The notes beneath the pieces are model-generated. The model had not been told where the DNA came from and did not search any database. It saw nothing but the letters and a program-made list of their open reading frames with translations. Of a stretch of 64,000 bases of DNA, positions 24,727-36,080 are shown in pieces. How positions within the stretch are numbered: the first letter of the stretch is position 1; each line of letters begins with the position of its first letter. This DNA is from Dugong dugon (Eukaryota > Chordata > Mammalia > Sirenia > Dugongidae): assembly GCA_030035585.1 (NCBI GenBank), contig CM057469.1, positions 16,052,501-16,116,500 on the forward strand, written 5' to 3'. A program made the translations under genes and the position numbers.

Positions 24727-24918
24727 GTCCCTGGGTGGTACAGATGGTTAATGCTCTCAGCTGCTAACTGAAAGGTTGGAGGTTTGAGTCCACCCAGAGG
24801 TGCCTTGGAAGAAAGGCTTGCTAATCTACTTCTAAAACTCAGCCATTGAAAACCATATGGAACACAGTTCTACTCTGACACACATGGGGATGCCCTGAGT
24901 TGGAGTTGACTCGACGGC
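24727..24918 (+). mobile_element. AfroSINE, 'cccagaggtgcc' type, part of the inverted duplication
   Basis: It runs from ggggtccctgggtggtacag to gttgactcgacggcac. Its 5' flank matches that of the 2476-2692 SINE, but no target duplication follows its 3' end. So this looks like the copied rather than the original insertion. Confidence 0.9.
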
Positions 24919-26224
24919 ACATGGTAGAACGGAGTGCAAGGCTGCTGGCTGTCTGACTGGCAAGAACACTGACATGCTCAGCACACCAAAGTCCCAAGGC
25001 TCAGGCCCTGCCACATCCTACTTACCATCAGGTGAGACATACCTAACTAAGGCCATGCTTCTCTATGCTCCTGCTCAAGCCTGGATTTTTCCAGAGACAT
25101 CTCCAGGGAGCAGATGAGGTGTACCTGCAGGAACTCCTGTTCCATCTGCCTGGGCTGGCCTCCCAGATCATCTCCACACCTCCTCTGCTCCCCGACAGCT
25201 GGCAGCCTGGCTGGCCCCAGACCCCTGGGGTCTCAGGCCAGTCAACTCTGCTCAAGTCTGTGATATCCTTGCCAGCAGGTACTACTGGCACCAGGGCTCT
25301 GGGGACACCAGCAAAAAATGCTCCTCCATTAGCAACACTTTGTTTCAAATCCACCCTCCCTCCCTCTCTCTGCCTGACTTTACAGTATCTGGCATCAAAG
25401 GGGCCCACTATCTTGCCAAACCAGATTTTTCCTTGGTTACCCAAGAACTGAGGTGTCCTTCACCCAAAATGGAAATGTTCTTAACACTCCTCAGCAGGCA
25501 AGGCCCGCAAATGCACTATCTCTGGTCTAGAAGGTCACTAACTTGGCTCTCCCCTCCCCTCCCTCCTGGATTCCATCCTCTTCAGAACTAAAAATAATGG
25601 AGGGCTGGAGGAAAGAGGTACAGAGAGGAAGCAGCAGAAGGCCTAGGAAATGCTTGGGTGAAACACAGAAGCATAGCATGCCTCTCACACCAGGAGCCGT
25701 CCGGACCTCAAAGGCCGCTGGGACCCAAGGCTAGGAGGGGCCAACAATGGGAGGAAACGGGGAGCGGGGGGCCAGGGAAGAGCCTGGGAGGGGGCCGCCT
25801 CTACAGCTGACTTCCTAATGGGTAAAGCTCGCAGGACAGAAAGGCTCGACCTTTCCCCTGGGGAAGGGTGCTGGGCTCAGCCCAGCCTGGCCAGGGCGGC
25901 CCCTGCAGCAGACACCAGCCCCACCCTGCTCTCTATGTCTCGTCTGCCCCTCACCAGAGATTTTATTTTTACTTTGGTAAAAATGCAAAAAAGCACAGCA
26001 GAGATTTACAGAGAGTGGAAATTTACTGGAGGCTCTAGCTGGCCAGAGACAATGGGCACCAAAGTCCTGAGGCTGCTGGGTACCCCCAGTGATCCTTCTG
26101 GCCCAGCTCCTCCAAGGAGCCAGCAAGCACTCAGGGTCTGCACCCTCGGCCTCACCCCACCCCACACCTCCTCCTATGGGACAGCTCTTCCTGGGCCTGC
26201 GGGTACAGGGGCTGATCCCTCCTC
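24919..26224. other. Intronic stretch, nothing recognised
   Basis: GC-rich unique sequence. Several open frames exist, but none shows protein-like composition or motifs. Confidence 0.5.
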
Positions 26225-26450
26225 AGCCAGTGCTAAGTGTTTTATATGTATTAATTCATTTCATACATATGAGTATCTCAACCCATCACACAGGCATACT
26301 GTCGTTATCCCCATTTTACAGACGGGGACATTGAGGCACAGAGAGATTAAGTAACTTGCCCAAGGTTGCACAGATGGTAAGGGGCAAAGTCAGGATTTGA
26401 ACCCAGGCTGTCTGGCTGCAGAATCCAAGCTTTTCATCACTCTGCCAGCC
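26225..26450 (-). repeat. MIR element, well preserved
   Basis: It is reversed MIR: taattcatttcatacatatg, cattttacagacggggacat, agtaacttgcccaaggttgc, gatttgaacccaggctgtct. It is among the clearest MIRs in the window. Confidence 0.88.
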
Positions 26451-26504
26451 TGCCTCATTTCTTATCATTTGTGAAATGTAACTCCATCGCCAGACAAACC
26501 CAAG

Positions 26505-26700
26505 TTTAGGGTCCTGCTATTCCTAGGTGGTATTAGGCACGTTACTAAGCCTCTCTGAACTTCCATTTCCTCCATATCTGTAAGATGGCAGTGCCACCTA
26601 TCCTCCTGGGTTGTTTTGGGGATTAAATTAAATCCTATAACTGTGCCTGCTACATGGATAGACGCACCTGATAAAGGTGCATTATCATTACCTTATACGT
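26505..26700 (+). repeat. MIR remnant
   Basis: It reads gcacgttactaagcctctct, cttccatttcctccatatctg, ttttggggattaaattaa. Confidence 0.72.
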
Positions 26701-27287
26701 GTGCTGCCTGGTCTGTAAGCCGCCTGAGGGCAAGAACATGCACCTGGGGTGACACCCACCGGGAGGGGCTCCGTGCTGGCTCAGCAGATGTTAGTCGGAC
26801 AGTTTGACCACCTCCTCCTCCACCCCAACCCTGGCCTGAGTCCTGTCTTTCCTTGAGGCAAGTCCAGAGGGTGAGGCCATACAGGTGGCAGGAAGTAGGC
26901 TCCCAACAGTACTATTCATGTCCGTAAATAGAACCTGGAGGAGGTTGGAGCTGGCCTGAAGCAGAGTAGGGACAGGTGGGCCTCTCTTTCTGGGAGGTCC
27001 AGAGTGCCCGGGGCCACTTTTAGGCCTGGTGTGAGAGAGTGCAGAGACTGCGAGGCAGCATCGCTGAGCAAAGCCATTACTGCTGCTCTGCTTCCTACAG
27101 ACACCCCGTCCCCCGGGACAGAGACAACTCTGCCAGGGGGGCACATGTGGAAACAGGCCTCTTTAGCCCATGCTGGAAGATGACGTTTAAATAGCCAGGA
27201 ATCTGAAAGGAAGCAACATGTGGAAGAATCTAAAATGTTATTTTCTCTCCTCCCAGCTCTCACAAGTACCAAAAAACAAACACGCCA

Positions 27288-27485
27288 GTTGCTGTTGAGT
27301 CAATTCTGATTTCATGGTGACTCCAAGTATGTCAGAGTAGAACTGTGCTCCACAGGGTTTTCAATGACTGATTTTTTGGAAGTAGATTGCCAGGTCTTTC
27401 TTCCAAGGCACCTCTGAGTGGATGTGAACCTCTAACCTTTTGGTTAGCAGCCGAGTGTGTTAACCCCTTATACCACCCAGGGACT
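27288..27485 (-). mobile_element. AfroSINE, 'cccagaggtgcc' type
   Basis: It is reversed, from gttgctgttgagtcaattct to ataccacccagggac. It is full length. Confidence 0.9.
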
Positions 27486-28640
27486 GCCCTCAGGAGCACA
27501 GTCCACCTTAAAGAAACAAACTTCCTCTGTGTAAACGGCTCTAATACTCCCTTGTACTTTCTCAGAGAGTCCTTGAGATTAAAAAATCTTCAGATTATTT
27601 AAAAAAACACCTAAGGACACTGCTGGGCATAGTAGAAGCGATGAGGTTTCCTCCACCTCCAGCTTGCTAAAATTTTACCTCCCGAGACCAAAAACGTTCA
27701 GATGAAATATTACCTTTTAAGCCATTCCTGAGAATGCAGAAAGCACCTGTAAAAGATTTGGAAAGGGGGTTACCTTGGACTGACTCCAAAGTCAGATTTT
27801 TGGGAACTCCCACTTAGAGAATGTCTAACAAGGAAACTTTTCAGAAAGAATTTGAATACCACATTAGAGCTTACATGCAGTACCAAATATTTAGTTATAT
27901 TTAGAAAATATCTCCAAGCAAAATACGTTGGTGTAATTCGTATTTCTGACAGACAGGACTGATTTGCCTGTGGCTAAATGGCGCTCAGCAAATGGGAGTG
28001 CTGATTTGCAGAGCGAAGAAGAAACCCTGAGCTGTTTTCTAAAGAAGTTTCTGACCCAGAAGAGACGAGCTGCTGCCCTGAATTCTGCTATGAGTCAGCC
28101 AGCTCCCTCTCCTGAGTAGAGAGGCTCCGAGCAAGAGTCGGGTCTTGGCTGCACAGTCATGCATCGGTGCACGCGTAGAGTCGCTGGCAACACAGGAAAT
28201 GGGCTGCCAAAAAGACACATTAGTGAACCCCATAAATGTGAGCAAGACTCATCGGCTCACAGAAGGCGGCTGTCCTCCGGGTCATCTTGACGTCTGTGGC
28301 AGTATGTGTGATTTTCATAAACAGACTGACTCATCAGCCTTCCCATGCGTCTTAATCAGTGGAGCGCTTAGTTAGCACTTTCCCTGTGTAGAGTAAGCCT
28401 CCTCCTGGGCTCTTGAGGGGCAGGGCAGCATGCTCTCCTCTGAGTCTCAGAGAAGCAAATGGAGCAAAAGGGCTTACTTACCCAGGCTTGTGCCGGACAG
28501 GGGACCAGACCTGGGGTCCTGCCTGAGCCTCTAACCCCCGGCAGTATGCCCAACTGCAGGGAGGGTCTCCCACCCAGTGGGAGCAAGGACACTCACTCCT
28601 GTTTACTTCCTTTTTTTTTTTTTTGCTTCAGGCTGCAATG
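27486..28640. other. Repeat-free intronic stretch
   Basis: No interspersed repeat is recognised over about 1.1 kb, which is unusual here. It contains an AP-1-like TGAGTCA at 28090-28096 and balanced base composition. It may be a regulatory region or simply repeat-free by chance. Confidence 0.4.
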
Positions 28641-28650
28641 AATTAAAGAA

Positions 28651-29400
28651 GCTCTAGTGGCACAGTGGTTAAGTGCTTGGCTGCGAACCTAAAGATCTGC
28701 CAGTTTGACTCCACCAGAGAAAGATGCGGCAGTCTCCTTCCGGAAAGATTTCAGCCTTGGTCTGGGGTCTTAAAAGCCTGTGAGCGGCCATCTAAGATAC
28801 TCCACTGGTCTCACCCCTTTGGGAGCAAGGGAGAATGAAGAGAACAAGATACAAGGAAAAGATGAGTCCAAAGGACTAATGGACCAAAGCTACCAAGGCC
28901 TCCACCAGACTGAGTCCAGTACAGCTAGATGGTGCCCGGCTACCACCACTGACTGCTCTGACCAGGATCACAACAGAGGGTTCTGGACAGAGCTGGAGAA
29001 GGATGTAGAACAAAATTCTAACACACACACAAAAAAGACCAGATTTACTGGCCTAAAAGAGACTGGAGAAACTGCGCGAGTATGGCCCCCAGACACCCTT
29101 TTAGCTCAGTGGTAAAGTCACTTCTGAGGTTCACCATTCAGCTGGGGTTTGGACAGCCCCATAAAACAAAATGGGACTAATGAGGCACAGCAGTCCAGGG
29201 ATAAGGACTAGGAGGCAGAGGGGACAGGAAAGCTGGTGATAGGGAACCCAAGGTTGAGTAAGGACAGTGTCGACGTGTAGTGGGGTTGTTAACCACTGTC
29301 ACAGGGCAACTTGTATACTAACTGTTTAATGAGAAACTATTTTGTTCTGTAAGCCTTCATCTAAAGTGAGAATAGCAGCACAACTGGAAGAGCGTAGTCG
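28651..29400 (+). mobile_element. Composite element: AfroSINE head joined to a LINE-like repeat
   Basis: It begins as an AfroSINE (ctctagtggcacagtggtta, agatgcggcagtctccttcc, agatttcagccttgg). It then continues directly into non-SINE sequence (ctggggtcttaaaagcctgtg, gagcggccatctaagatac). The latter runs for about 600 bp to a tail gagaaactattttgttctgt. The tail recurs after a poly(A) at 29508-29590 and in reverse at 5700-5840. Confidence 0.6.
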
Positions 29401-29467
29401 ATGTCACTTAACTGTGCATATAGAAATTTTTGAAATGGTGTATCTTTGGCTATGTATAGCTCCACTT

Positions 29468-29610
29468 AAAAAAAAAAAAAAAAAGGTCGAGAAGGGAGAG
29501 GGTTGACATATCATGGGGTTGTTAACCAATGTCATAAACAATATGTGTACTACTGTTTAATGAGAAACTATTTGTTCTGTAAACCTTCACCTTAAGTACT
29601 ATCAAAAAGA
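29468..29610 (+). repeat. Second copy of the LINE-like tail after a poly(A) tract
   Basis: About 18 As are followed by ggttgacatatcatggggttg and gagaaactatttgttctgta. These nearly repeat 29270-29360. Confidence 0.65.
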
Positions 29611-29759
29611 AAAAGAAAGTTATTTGACCACCGTGAAATTATGTTTGTATCTCCCATTAAAAGAAATCCAGACATTTGATTGTCAAGATTACCACTTCTT
29701 ACTTACATGTTCTATTTTATTGTAGAAATTATGCCTGAAAATAAAAAATGGCTCATGTG

Positions 29760-29835
29760 GGGGAAACCCTATAGGGCAGTTCTGCTCTGTCCTACAGGGT
29801 CACTAGGAGTTGGAATGGACTCCACAGCAACAGTT
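29760..29835 (+). mobile_element. AfroSINE 3' fragment
   Basis: Only gggaaaccctatagggcagt through ggagttggaatggactccac is present. It is truncated at the 5' side. Confidence 0.75.
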
Positions 29836-30154
29836 TACAATGAATTAACATTTAATTTATACTGAGATATTTTTATAACAGCACTTGGGATACGTACAGA
29901 CAAGCAATGTTTTTATTAAACTGAAGTGGAGATAATCCTACATTGGAGACGGGGGGCAAAGAAGGGCCTTCACCCCCCTTTGTCTGTCTTCTGCCTCAGA
30001 GTTAGAGATGCAGCCAGCAATCACAGCATCAACACCTATACTTGCCAGCCAGGCTTTCCACCAGAAGTACACAGCCCTCTACCTTAAGAAGCAGGACACC
30101 ACACAAAGTCGCCCTCTTGTGTTTCTGGTTCTCTTAGACTTGTTACACCTCCTT

Positions 30155-30494
30155 CCCACTGACTGGTTGCTGCTGCTGGTGTCAGCTACTGTCGAGGTGA
30201 CTCCGTGCACAATGAAACGACAAGCTGCCCAGTCCTGTGCCATCCCCATGATTGGATGTAGATCAGAGATCATTATGATCCATAGGGTTTTCACTGGCTG
30301 ATTTTCAGAGGTAGATCACTAGGCCTTTCTTCCTAGTCCGTCTGGAAGCTCTGCTGAAACCTGTTCAGCATCACAGCAACATACAAGCCTCCAGTGGCAG
30401 ACAGGTGGCAGCTGAGCACGAGGTGCATTGGTCGGAACTTGAACCCAGGTCTCCCGCATGCAAAGTGAGAATTTTACCACTGAACCACCAATGC
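30155..30494 (-). mobile_element. Long SINE with tRNA-Gly-like head and RTE-type 3' end
   Basis: On the minus strand positions 30494-30424 form a 71-nt tRNA-Gly-like head (gcattggtggttcagtggta, then gttcaagttc). This is followed by the class body (gcttccagacggactaggaag) and a 3' part ending at gctgctgctggtgtcagcta complement. The A and B boxes of an internal pol III promoter are visible. The anticodon position reads TGC, not a Gly anticodon, so it is not a working tRNA gene. Confidence 0.8.
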
Positions 30495-31191
30495 TTCATT
30501 CCTACTGAGTTAGGGGAAATGAAACATTATTGAGAGACACAGAGTGCATTATCTAAAAATTATTCTGGGATGACAGAGGCTGGGAAATGCGCTAATGACC
30601 TCTGAAAGTCCTTCCCAACCAGTGATCGTAAACCAAAGTAAGTATAGAGACACTTGGAGGAACAGTCTGCTCAATGTAGAGACTTTTTGCATCTCACCCG
30701 GCTCAGGGCTTCCAGACCCAGAGAAAGGCATGAGGCTGAGGTTGAGTAAACACCTTTGTCTGCCAATCTGTGAGGACAGCAAACCTCCTTTACAATGTCC
30801 ACCTGCTGTGTGCAGCATGCTCATCATGGTGGAAGTCAGCAAGCGTCTTCTGTGCTGGGAATCTAGATGAAGCTGTGCAGCTGCTCTGGAAGAAGACTTG
30901 AGGGACTCTGCCCAGAGAGAAGGGCTCTGAGTCTCACAGCCACCACAGCTCTCTCTCAGGCTTGGCCGCTGAAGTCCCTGGGGACAGCCTACATTTAGGA
31001 GCTGTAACGTCACTTCTAGGGAACAGAACCAGCTGGCTGATTTATTCCCCTTAACTTTAAACGCTATTATTAGAGCACATCTGTCTGCACTGAAATCACC
31101 AAGGAAAAACCCAGCTTAAAAAAAAAAAATATTTTCAAGCAATCGTCATTTCGATCTTTGGAAAAGGAAGCAAGCAACAGATGATCAAAAA

Positions 31192-31322
31192 CCAGTCACC
31201 AGTTACCATCCAGTCAGCTTCGAATCATGGCGCCCCCATGTGTGTCAGAATAGAACCGTGCTCCATAGAGTTTTCAGTGGCTGATTTTTGGGAAGTAGAT
31301 GGTCAGGCCTTTCTTCTGAGGA
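31192..31322 (-). mobile_element. AfroSINE, 5'-truncated
   Basis: It is reversed, from gttaccatccagtcagcttc to gcctttcttctgagg. The tRNA-like head is absent. Confidence 0.82.
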
Positions 31323-33300
31323 AAACAGAAATGAGAACACACGGCACCACCCACATCACTGAAACTATAGGGAAGATTAGATAAGAGAACAAGGGAAGTG
31401 CTTTGAAAACCTGAACACCCCATATGCAATGTTTAAGACATGGCTGTTGAGGTCTGAAGGACAAAGTCAAACACCCGAAGAAAGCCAGCCTCTCAGATTA
31501 GATTAGCACCAGGCAAGGGGGCAGGGGGAGCGGAAGCTCACAAGATGTCTCAGTGATCACCTAAGGAAGCTGAAACAGAAGCCGGGATTTCTCAGCCACC
31601 AAACCCAGCCAGTCTGGCCCTGCCAGTTCCTTTGTCTGCTTAGCTGGTGAAGTGGAACAGCACTTAGGTCACAGCCAAGTGATGCCTGACTGTGACTGCC
31701 CACTGCCTCTAATGAGATAGAACAGAATTTACCACCGAGGCCGCCTGGCATTTGGGGCTGCCAGCCACGACCCGGCCCTGTCGGTGGCTGTGGCCCTGAT
31801 GGCCCAGGCCGGACGAGAAGGCCCTCCCAGGAGCACCTGAGGTGGGCCCAGGAGGAAGCCTACCACATTTTGGTAATAAAACCCAACACTCAAACTGCTG
31901 GAGCAAACCACAGGCTTCTGTGGCCTTGGGGTATTTCACAGCGCAGCAGCCAACTGTACTGTCAGTGTTAACCTACACTGCTCCCAAAGGCCCCCGGTCA
32001 TCCCCTCTCTTGTTCACCAGCCTGCCGAAGAGAAGGAGATTACAGAAATGACCACAGAGGGCCAGCTTCTCCCGAAATGGGATGAGGCTTACATTATAAA
32101 TGTATCACAATCCCATATCCGCCTGAAGTCCTCCCTAAGCACTTTATGAGGCACCGACACCCCACGGGGAGGGTGCAGAGTGAGTGCTGTGATACTTGCA
32201 GAGAATAGAGCCTGCGATAGAGGTGGGATCTGCCGGGGTGGCCCCAGGGCTAGGGAGGCGGTCATGACTCATGATACCCAATCAGGGCACTGCTCTGCCA
32301 CCTCGCACAGAGCTAGAGCAACCCAGTGTGAGGCTGCGGGGCTGTGAGCTCCCGAGAGCAAGAGGTTATCTTCCTCCTTCTCATCTTTTCTGCAGAGCAT
32401 CACAGACAACAGTATCTGGAGATCCAGTGCTTGCCCTCACCCCAGAATAGGGTTCCTGGCGGCTAGGGGCTCGAGACGCTCTGGGCGGATAGAGCATCTA
32501 CAGAGTCCTGCCCTGGAACCCGGACCTGTGGCCCAGGCTGGATGGACCATGCCGAGCTAAACTGAATCACAGATTATGTGGCAGACCCTGAGATCTCCCC
32601 CTCAGGGGACAGCTAAGGACATCTCATTTCCCTAGCACAGAAGATCACCAAGTCCCCTTGATTCTACCATCCTAACAACTCTATCCATCCCCATGGCCAA
32701 TACCCCTTACCCCTTTAACACTCCTGCATCACAACAGCCTTCCCTGCCTCTGGTGGGCCTCCTGCAATGGGCTCTCTACATCGACTGGAAACCCTTCCAA
32801 AATGTAGGTCTAATCATGCCAATCTGGTCAGGTTCTTCCTCTGCTTTAACCTTCTAGGGCTTCCCAAAAGGCCCCAGGACAAAGACTAAGCCCCTTCACA
32901 AGGGCCCTCAAGGGATCTGGCCTTGCCGTGTCCCTTACTTCTGCCCCTTATTTTTACTGGCATAATTATATACCCCAAATTCAATAAAAGAAGAGTTTCA
33001 CTGTCTGCAATTCTTTTCTGGCCACTTTTTAAAAAAAAATTATTACTGGAAATAATTCTGTCACGCAGAAGAGGGAGTGTGAAAAAAATCATCCTACTTC
33101 AGGTGTCAAATATGCTACATACACCACTGGTTCAGCTTCTATACAAGGTTTCAAGAGGACAATAGCAGGTGAAGCTGCTAGAAAGGGGAAATGAGTCAAA
33201 GTCACAGAAGGCCTTGACTACCAGGCTAATGAACTTGGACTAGAATCTCGTAAATGGATAGAAAGTACAGAATTGGATAGGAATGGACAGAAATTACAGT
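31323..33300. other. Intronic stretch, nothing recognised
   Basis: About 2 kb of unique sequence without clear repeats. Some short A/T-rich parts near 33000-33080 may be old repeat. Confidence 0.45.
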
Positions 33301-33428
33301 TCCTCCAAAATGTACCTTCATCTAAGGGAGAAACAGGGCTTCACCTCTGTGTAGGTTCCAAGAGGTCCAGACTGAGAACTGTTTCCTGAATGGGCTGTCT
33401 GTTCTGTGAAGACCCCCTGGAACTACAG
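33301..33428 (+). repeat. 128-bp direct repeat, copy A
   Basis: It starts tcctccaaaatgtaccttca, contains ggagaaacagggcttcacct and gaatgggctgtctgttctgt, and ends ctggaactacag. It is matched by copy B at 34569-34696 with the same length. Confidence 0.9.
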
Positions 33429-33519
33429 AGGAAATTACCAAGGACTTTGACTATAGAAAACATAAGGCTTCTAAGTATCAAAGGCAAAGAAACCTCCAAA
33501 TCAAAGCAAAAGTCACATA

Positions 33520-34490
33520 AACCAGATAAAATATTTTGCAAAACATATTATGGTCAAAGGGTAATGGATTTTGTATATAAAGAACTCAAACAAATGGATG
33601 AGAAAAACTTTAAGATGTCAACAGATAATTTGGCAATATGGGTATAATCCAACGTGTATATAATGAAAGTAACAATAATATACTGTTTTTGCCTATTAAA
33701 TTAGCAAAAAATAGAAAAGTAATAAATAGCAGCACTTGTGAGGAGAAGGACAGAGTGGAACACATGCCGATAAACAGCTGGAGACATCCCAAATGCACAC
33801 AGCCCTTTGAGAAAGCAGCCCAGGAACATGTTTCAAGGGCCATAAAAATGTTTGAAACTTTAGTGTAGTTATTTTACATCTGGAAATCTACTTAAGGAAA
33901 TAATGTAAAATATGGAAAATGTTACACGCACAAAGATGCTAATTATGGCATTGTTTCTAATAACAATAGTATTGAAAATAACCCACCATCCAACAATAGA
34001 GGAATGACTGAATAAATGATGAGTACATCCACAGGACTGATCATTCAGTCCTTCACAATCGAGGTTAGAAATAAATGGAAAATTGTGCTATAATGTTAAG
34101 TGGGGGTAGGGAAGCAGGCTAGGTTATGAAAAATACTTCAAAAGGCTCAAAGCAAACATACCAGTTTATAAGACTAGTTGTATTAGGATGCATTTCTGCA
34201 CATTAAGTTTATACTGACTTCAATTCACTATTTGCCCCTTCGCTCTGATTTCTTAGCTATTTATTATATTCTGTTGTATTACCTATAAGTTTGTAAACAT
34301 TCTCGATGCTTTTTGAATTAAGGTGGAATGTAAATTAACCAACTAATTAATAATCAACAGAATCAACATGTTTAGTTCTGACGGTAGGGTTATGATGATA
34401 TACTTTTTCTCTCTTATTTTCAAAATTTCTGTAATGTGGTTAAGTTTGTTTTTACAGTTTAAAAAAATGTATGGACTGCCAAATAAACAG
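33520..34490 (+). mobile_element. L1M-like 3' remnant
   Basis: The AT-rich block contains aataacccaccatccaacaat, gaatgactgaataaatgatg and a 3' part gtaatgtggttaagtttgtt. The arrangement resembles the 3'-UTR of old mammalian L1s. No ORF is kept. Confidence 0.5.
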
Positions 34491-34568
34491 GTAACATGAC
34501 AAAATTGCTGTCATATCTCATCCCGATCCTTCAGGGCATCTCCCTGCCTGTGATCTGGGAACACAGCC

Positions 34569-34696
34569 TCCTCCAAAACGTCCCTTCATCTGAGGGAGAA
34601 ACAGGGCTTCCCCTCTGTGAAGGTTCCAACAGGTCCAGAATGAAAACTCTTCCCTGAATGGGCTGTCTGTTCTGTGACGACCCTCTGGAACTACAG
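34569..34696 (+). repeat. 128-bp direct repeat, copy B
   Basis: Its base order matches copy A at 33301-33428 at roughly 85-90% by eye. Differences are mostly single substitutions. Confidence 0.9.
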
Positions 34697-35035
34697 GAGC
34701 TCCGGAACATTAATGGATGGCCATTCTAATAACTACTCTTGGAAAACCCCTCCACAAAGAACAGTTTAAAAAGAGTGAGCTCCTTAAGGGCAGGCACCAT
34801 GATGCTCATTTTTGTGCTCAGATCTGTGTTCTCAGATCACACGCAGTGAGAAGCCCTGAAGGAATGGGGTAAAATATGGCAGCAGTTTCATGCTACCTGT
34901 TTCTTTGGTGGCCCATTCATTTTTTTTTATTTATTTATTTTAGGTCCATACATTTTTTAATTGTAAAAGCAAACTAACCCTTGGTACAAAAATGATGCCC
35001 AATAAAGGAGCACAATAAATGGTGTTGTGAATGGG

Positions 35036-35112
35036 TTATTTCATTCATTCATTCATCCTTGGACAAATATTTGCAGAGTGCCTACTATGCGTGCCACTGT
35101 TTTAGCTGCATG
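35036..35112 (-). repeat. L2 3' end, part 1
   Basis: The reversed L2 terminal tandem cattcattcattcat is followed by caaatatttgcagagtgcct and actatgcgtgccactg. It is continued at 35597 after two SINE insertions. Confidence 0.75.
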
Positions 35113-35115
35113 GTA

Positions 35116-35395
35116 TTTGTCGTTGTGTGCCGTCGAGCTGAAATACGATCTGTTCATGCAGAGATCTTTAGGCCACATCTAGGACTCTGGATTTTATTTG
35201 AGTGAGACGGAATCATAGCGATCCCATGTGACAGAGCAGAACTGCCCTATAAGCTTTTCTAGGCTGTGATCTTTATGGGAGCAGATTGCCAGGTCTTTCT
35301 CCTGAGGAGCTGCTGGGCGGGTATGAACCACCCACCTTTTGGCTAGCAGCTGAGTGCTTAACTGTTGTGCTACCAGGGCTCCTTTTTGTTGTTGC
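35116..35395 (-). mobile_element. AfroSINE, long type, carrying a 74-bp foreign insert
   Basis: It is reversed: gtcgttgtgtgccgtcgag is interrupted by 35141-35214, then resumes atagcgatcccatgtgacag to gctaccagggctcc. The insert nearly equals 35923-35999. The rest of the SINE is ordinary. Confidence 0.85.
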
Positions 35396-35592
35396 TGAGT
35401 GTCAACAAGTCAATTTCAGACTCATAGCAACCCTAAGTGACAGCAGAACTACCCCAGAGGGTTTTCTTGGCTGAAATCTTTCAGTAAACAGATCAAGAGG
35501 TCTTTCTTCTGCGGAGCCACTGGTGGGTTCAAACTACTAACCTTTCAGTTAGCAGCCAAGCGCTTAACCATTGCGTCACTGGGGCTCCTTTA
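35396..35592 (-). mobile_element. AfroSINE, long type
   Basis: It is reversed, from gttgctgagtgtcaacaagtc to gcgtcactggggctcc. It abuts the preceding SINE head to tail. Confidence 0.9.
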
Positions 35593-35596
35593 GCAG

Positions 35597-36080
35597 GGAA
35601 CAAAACAAGGTCCCTGATCTTGAAGGAGCTTACAGTCTAAGTGGAGGGTGGCAAACAGTAAACAAATAACTCTACAGTATCTCAGGTGGTGATAAGTGTT
35701 TTGAAGAGAAATGAAGCAAGGGAGTGAACAGAGGTCAGAGGAAAGGGGTACACTATCTTAGCAGGGTTGCTCAGAAAAAGTCTTTTCCCCTACACATATC
35801 TAGGGCAAAGGCATTCAGGCAGAGGGAACAGCCAAGTGCACAGGCCTCAAAACAGCAGCTTCTGGGCAGGTTCTAAGACCAGCAGAAACAGTTGGAACCA
35901 AGTGAACAAAGGGGAGAGTAGAATGATACGTGATCTGTTCATGCAGAGCTTTTTAGGCCACACTTAGGACTTTGGATTTTATTTGAGTGAGATGGAATCC
36001 CCTGGAGGGTTCTGGACAAGGAGTATCATATTTGACTTAGGTTTTAAAAGGATCATGGTGTGTGCAGAGTAGACCTGGAG
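35597..36080 (-). repeat. L2 remnant, part 2
   Basis: It continues the L2: acaaggtccctgatcttgaa, ggagcttacagtctaagtgg, then gtgatctgttcatgcag and ggattttatttgagtgagat. Diverged. Confidence 0.6.
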
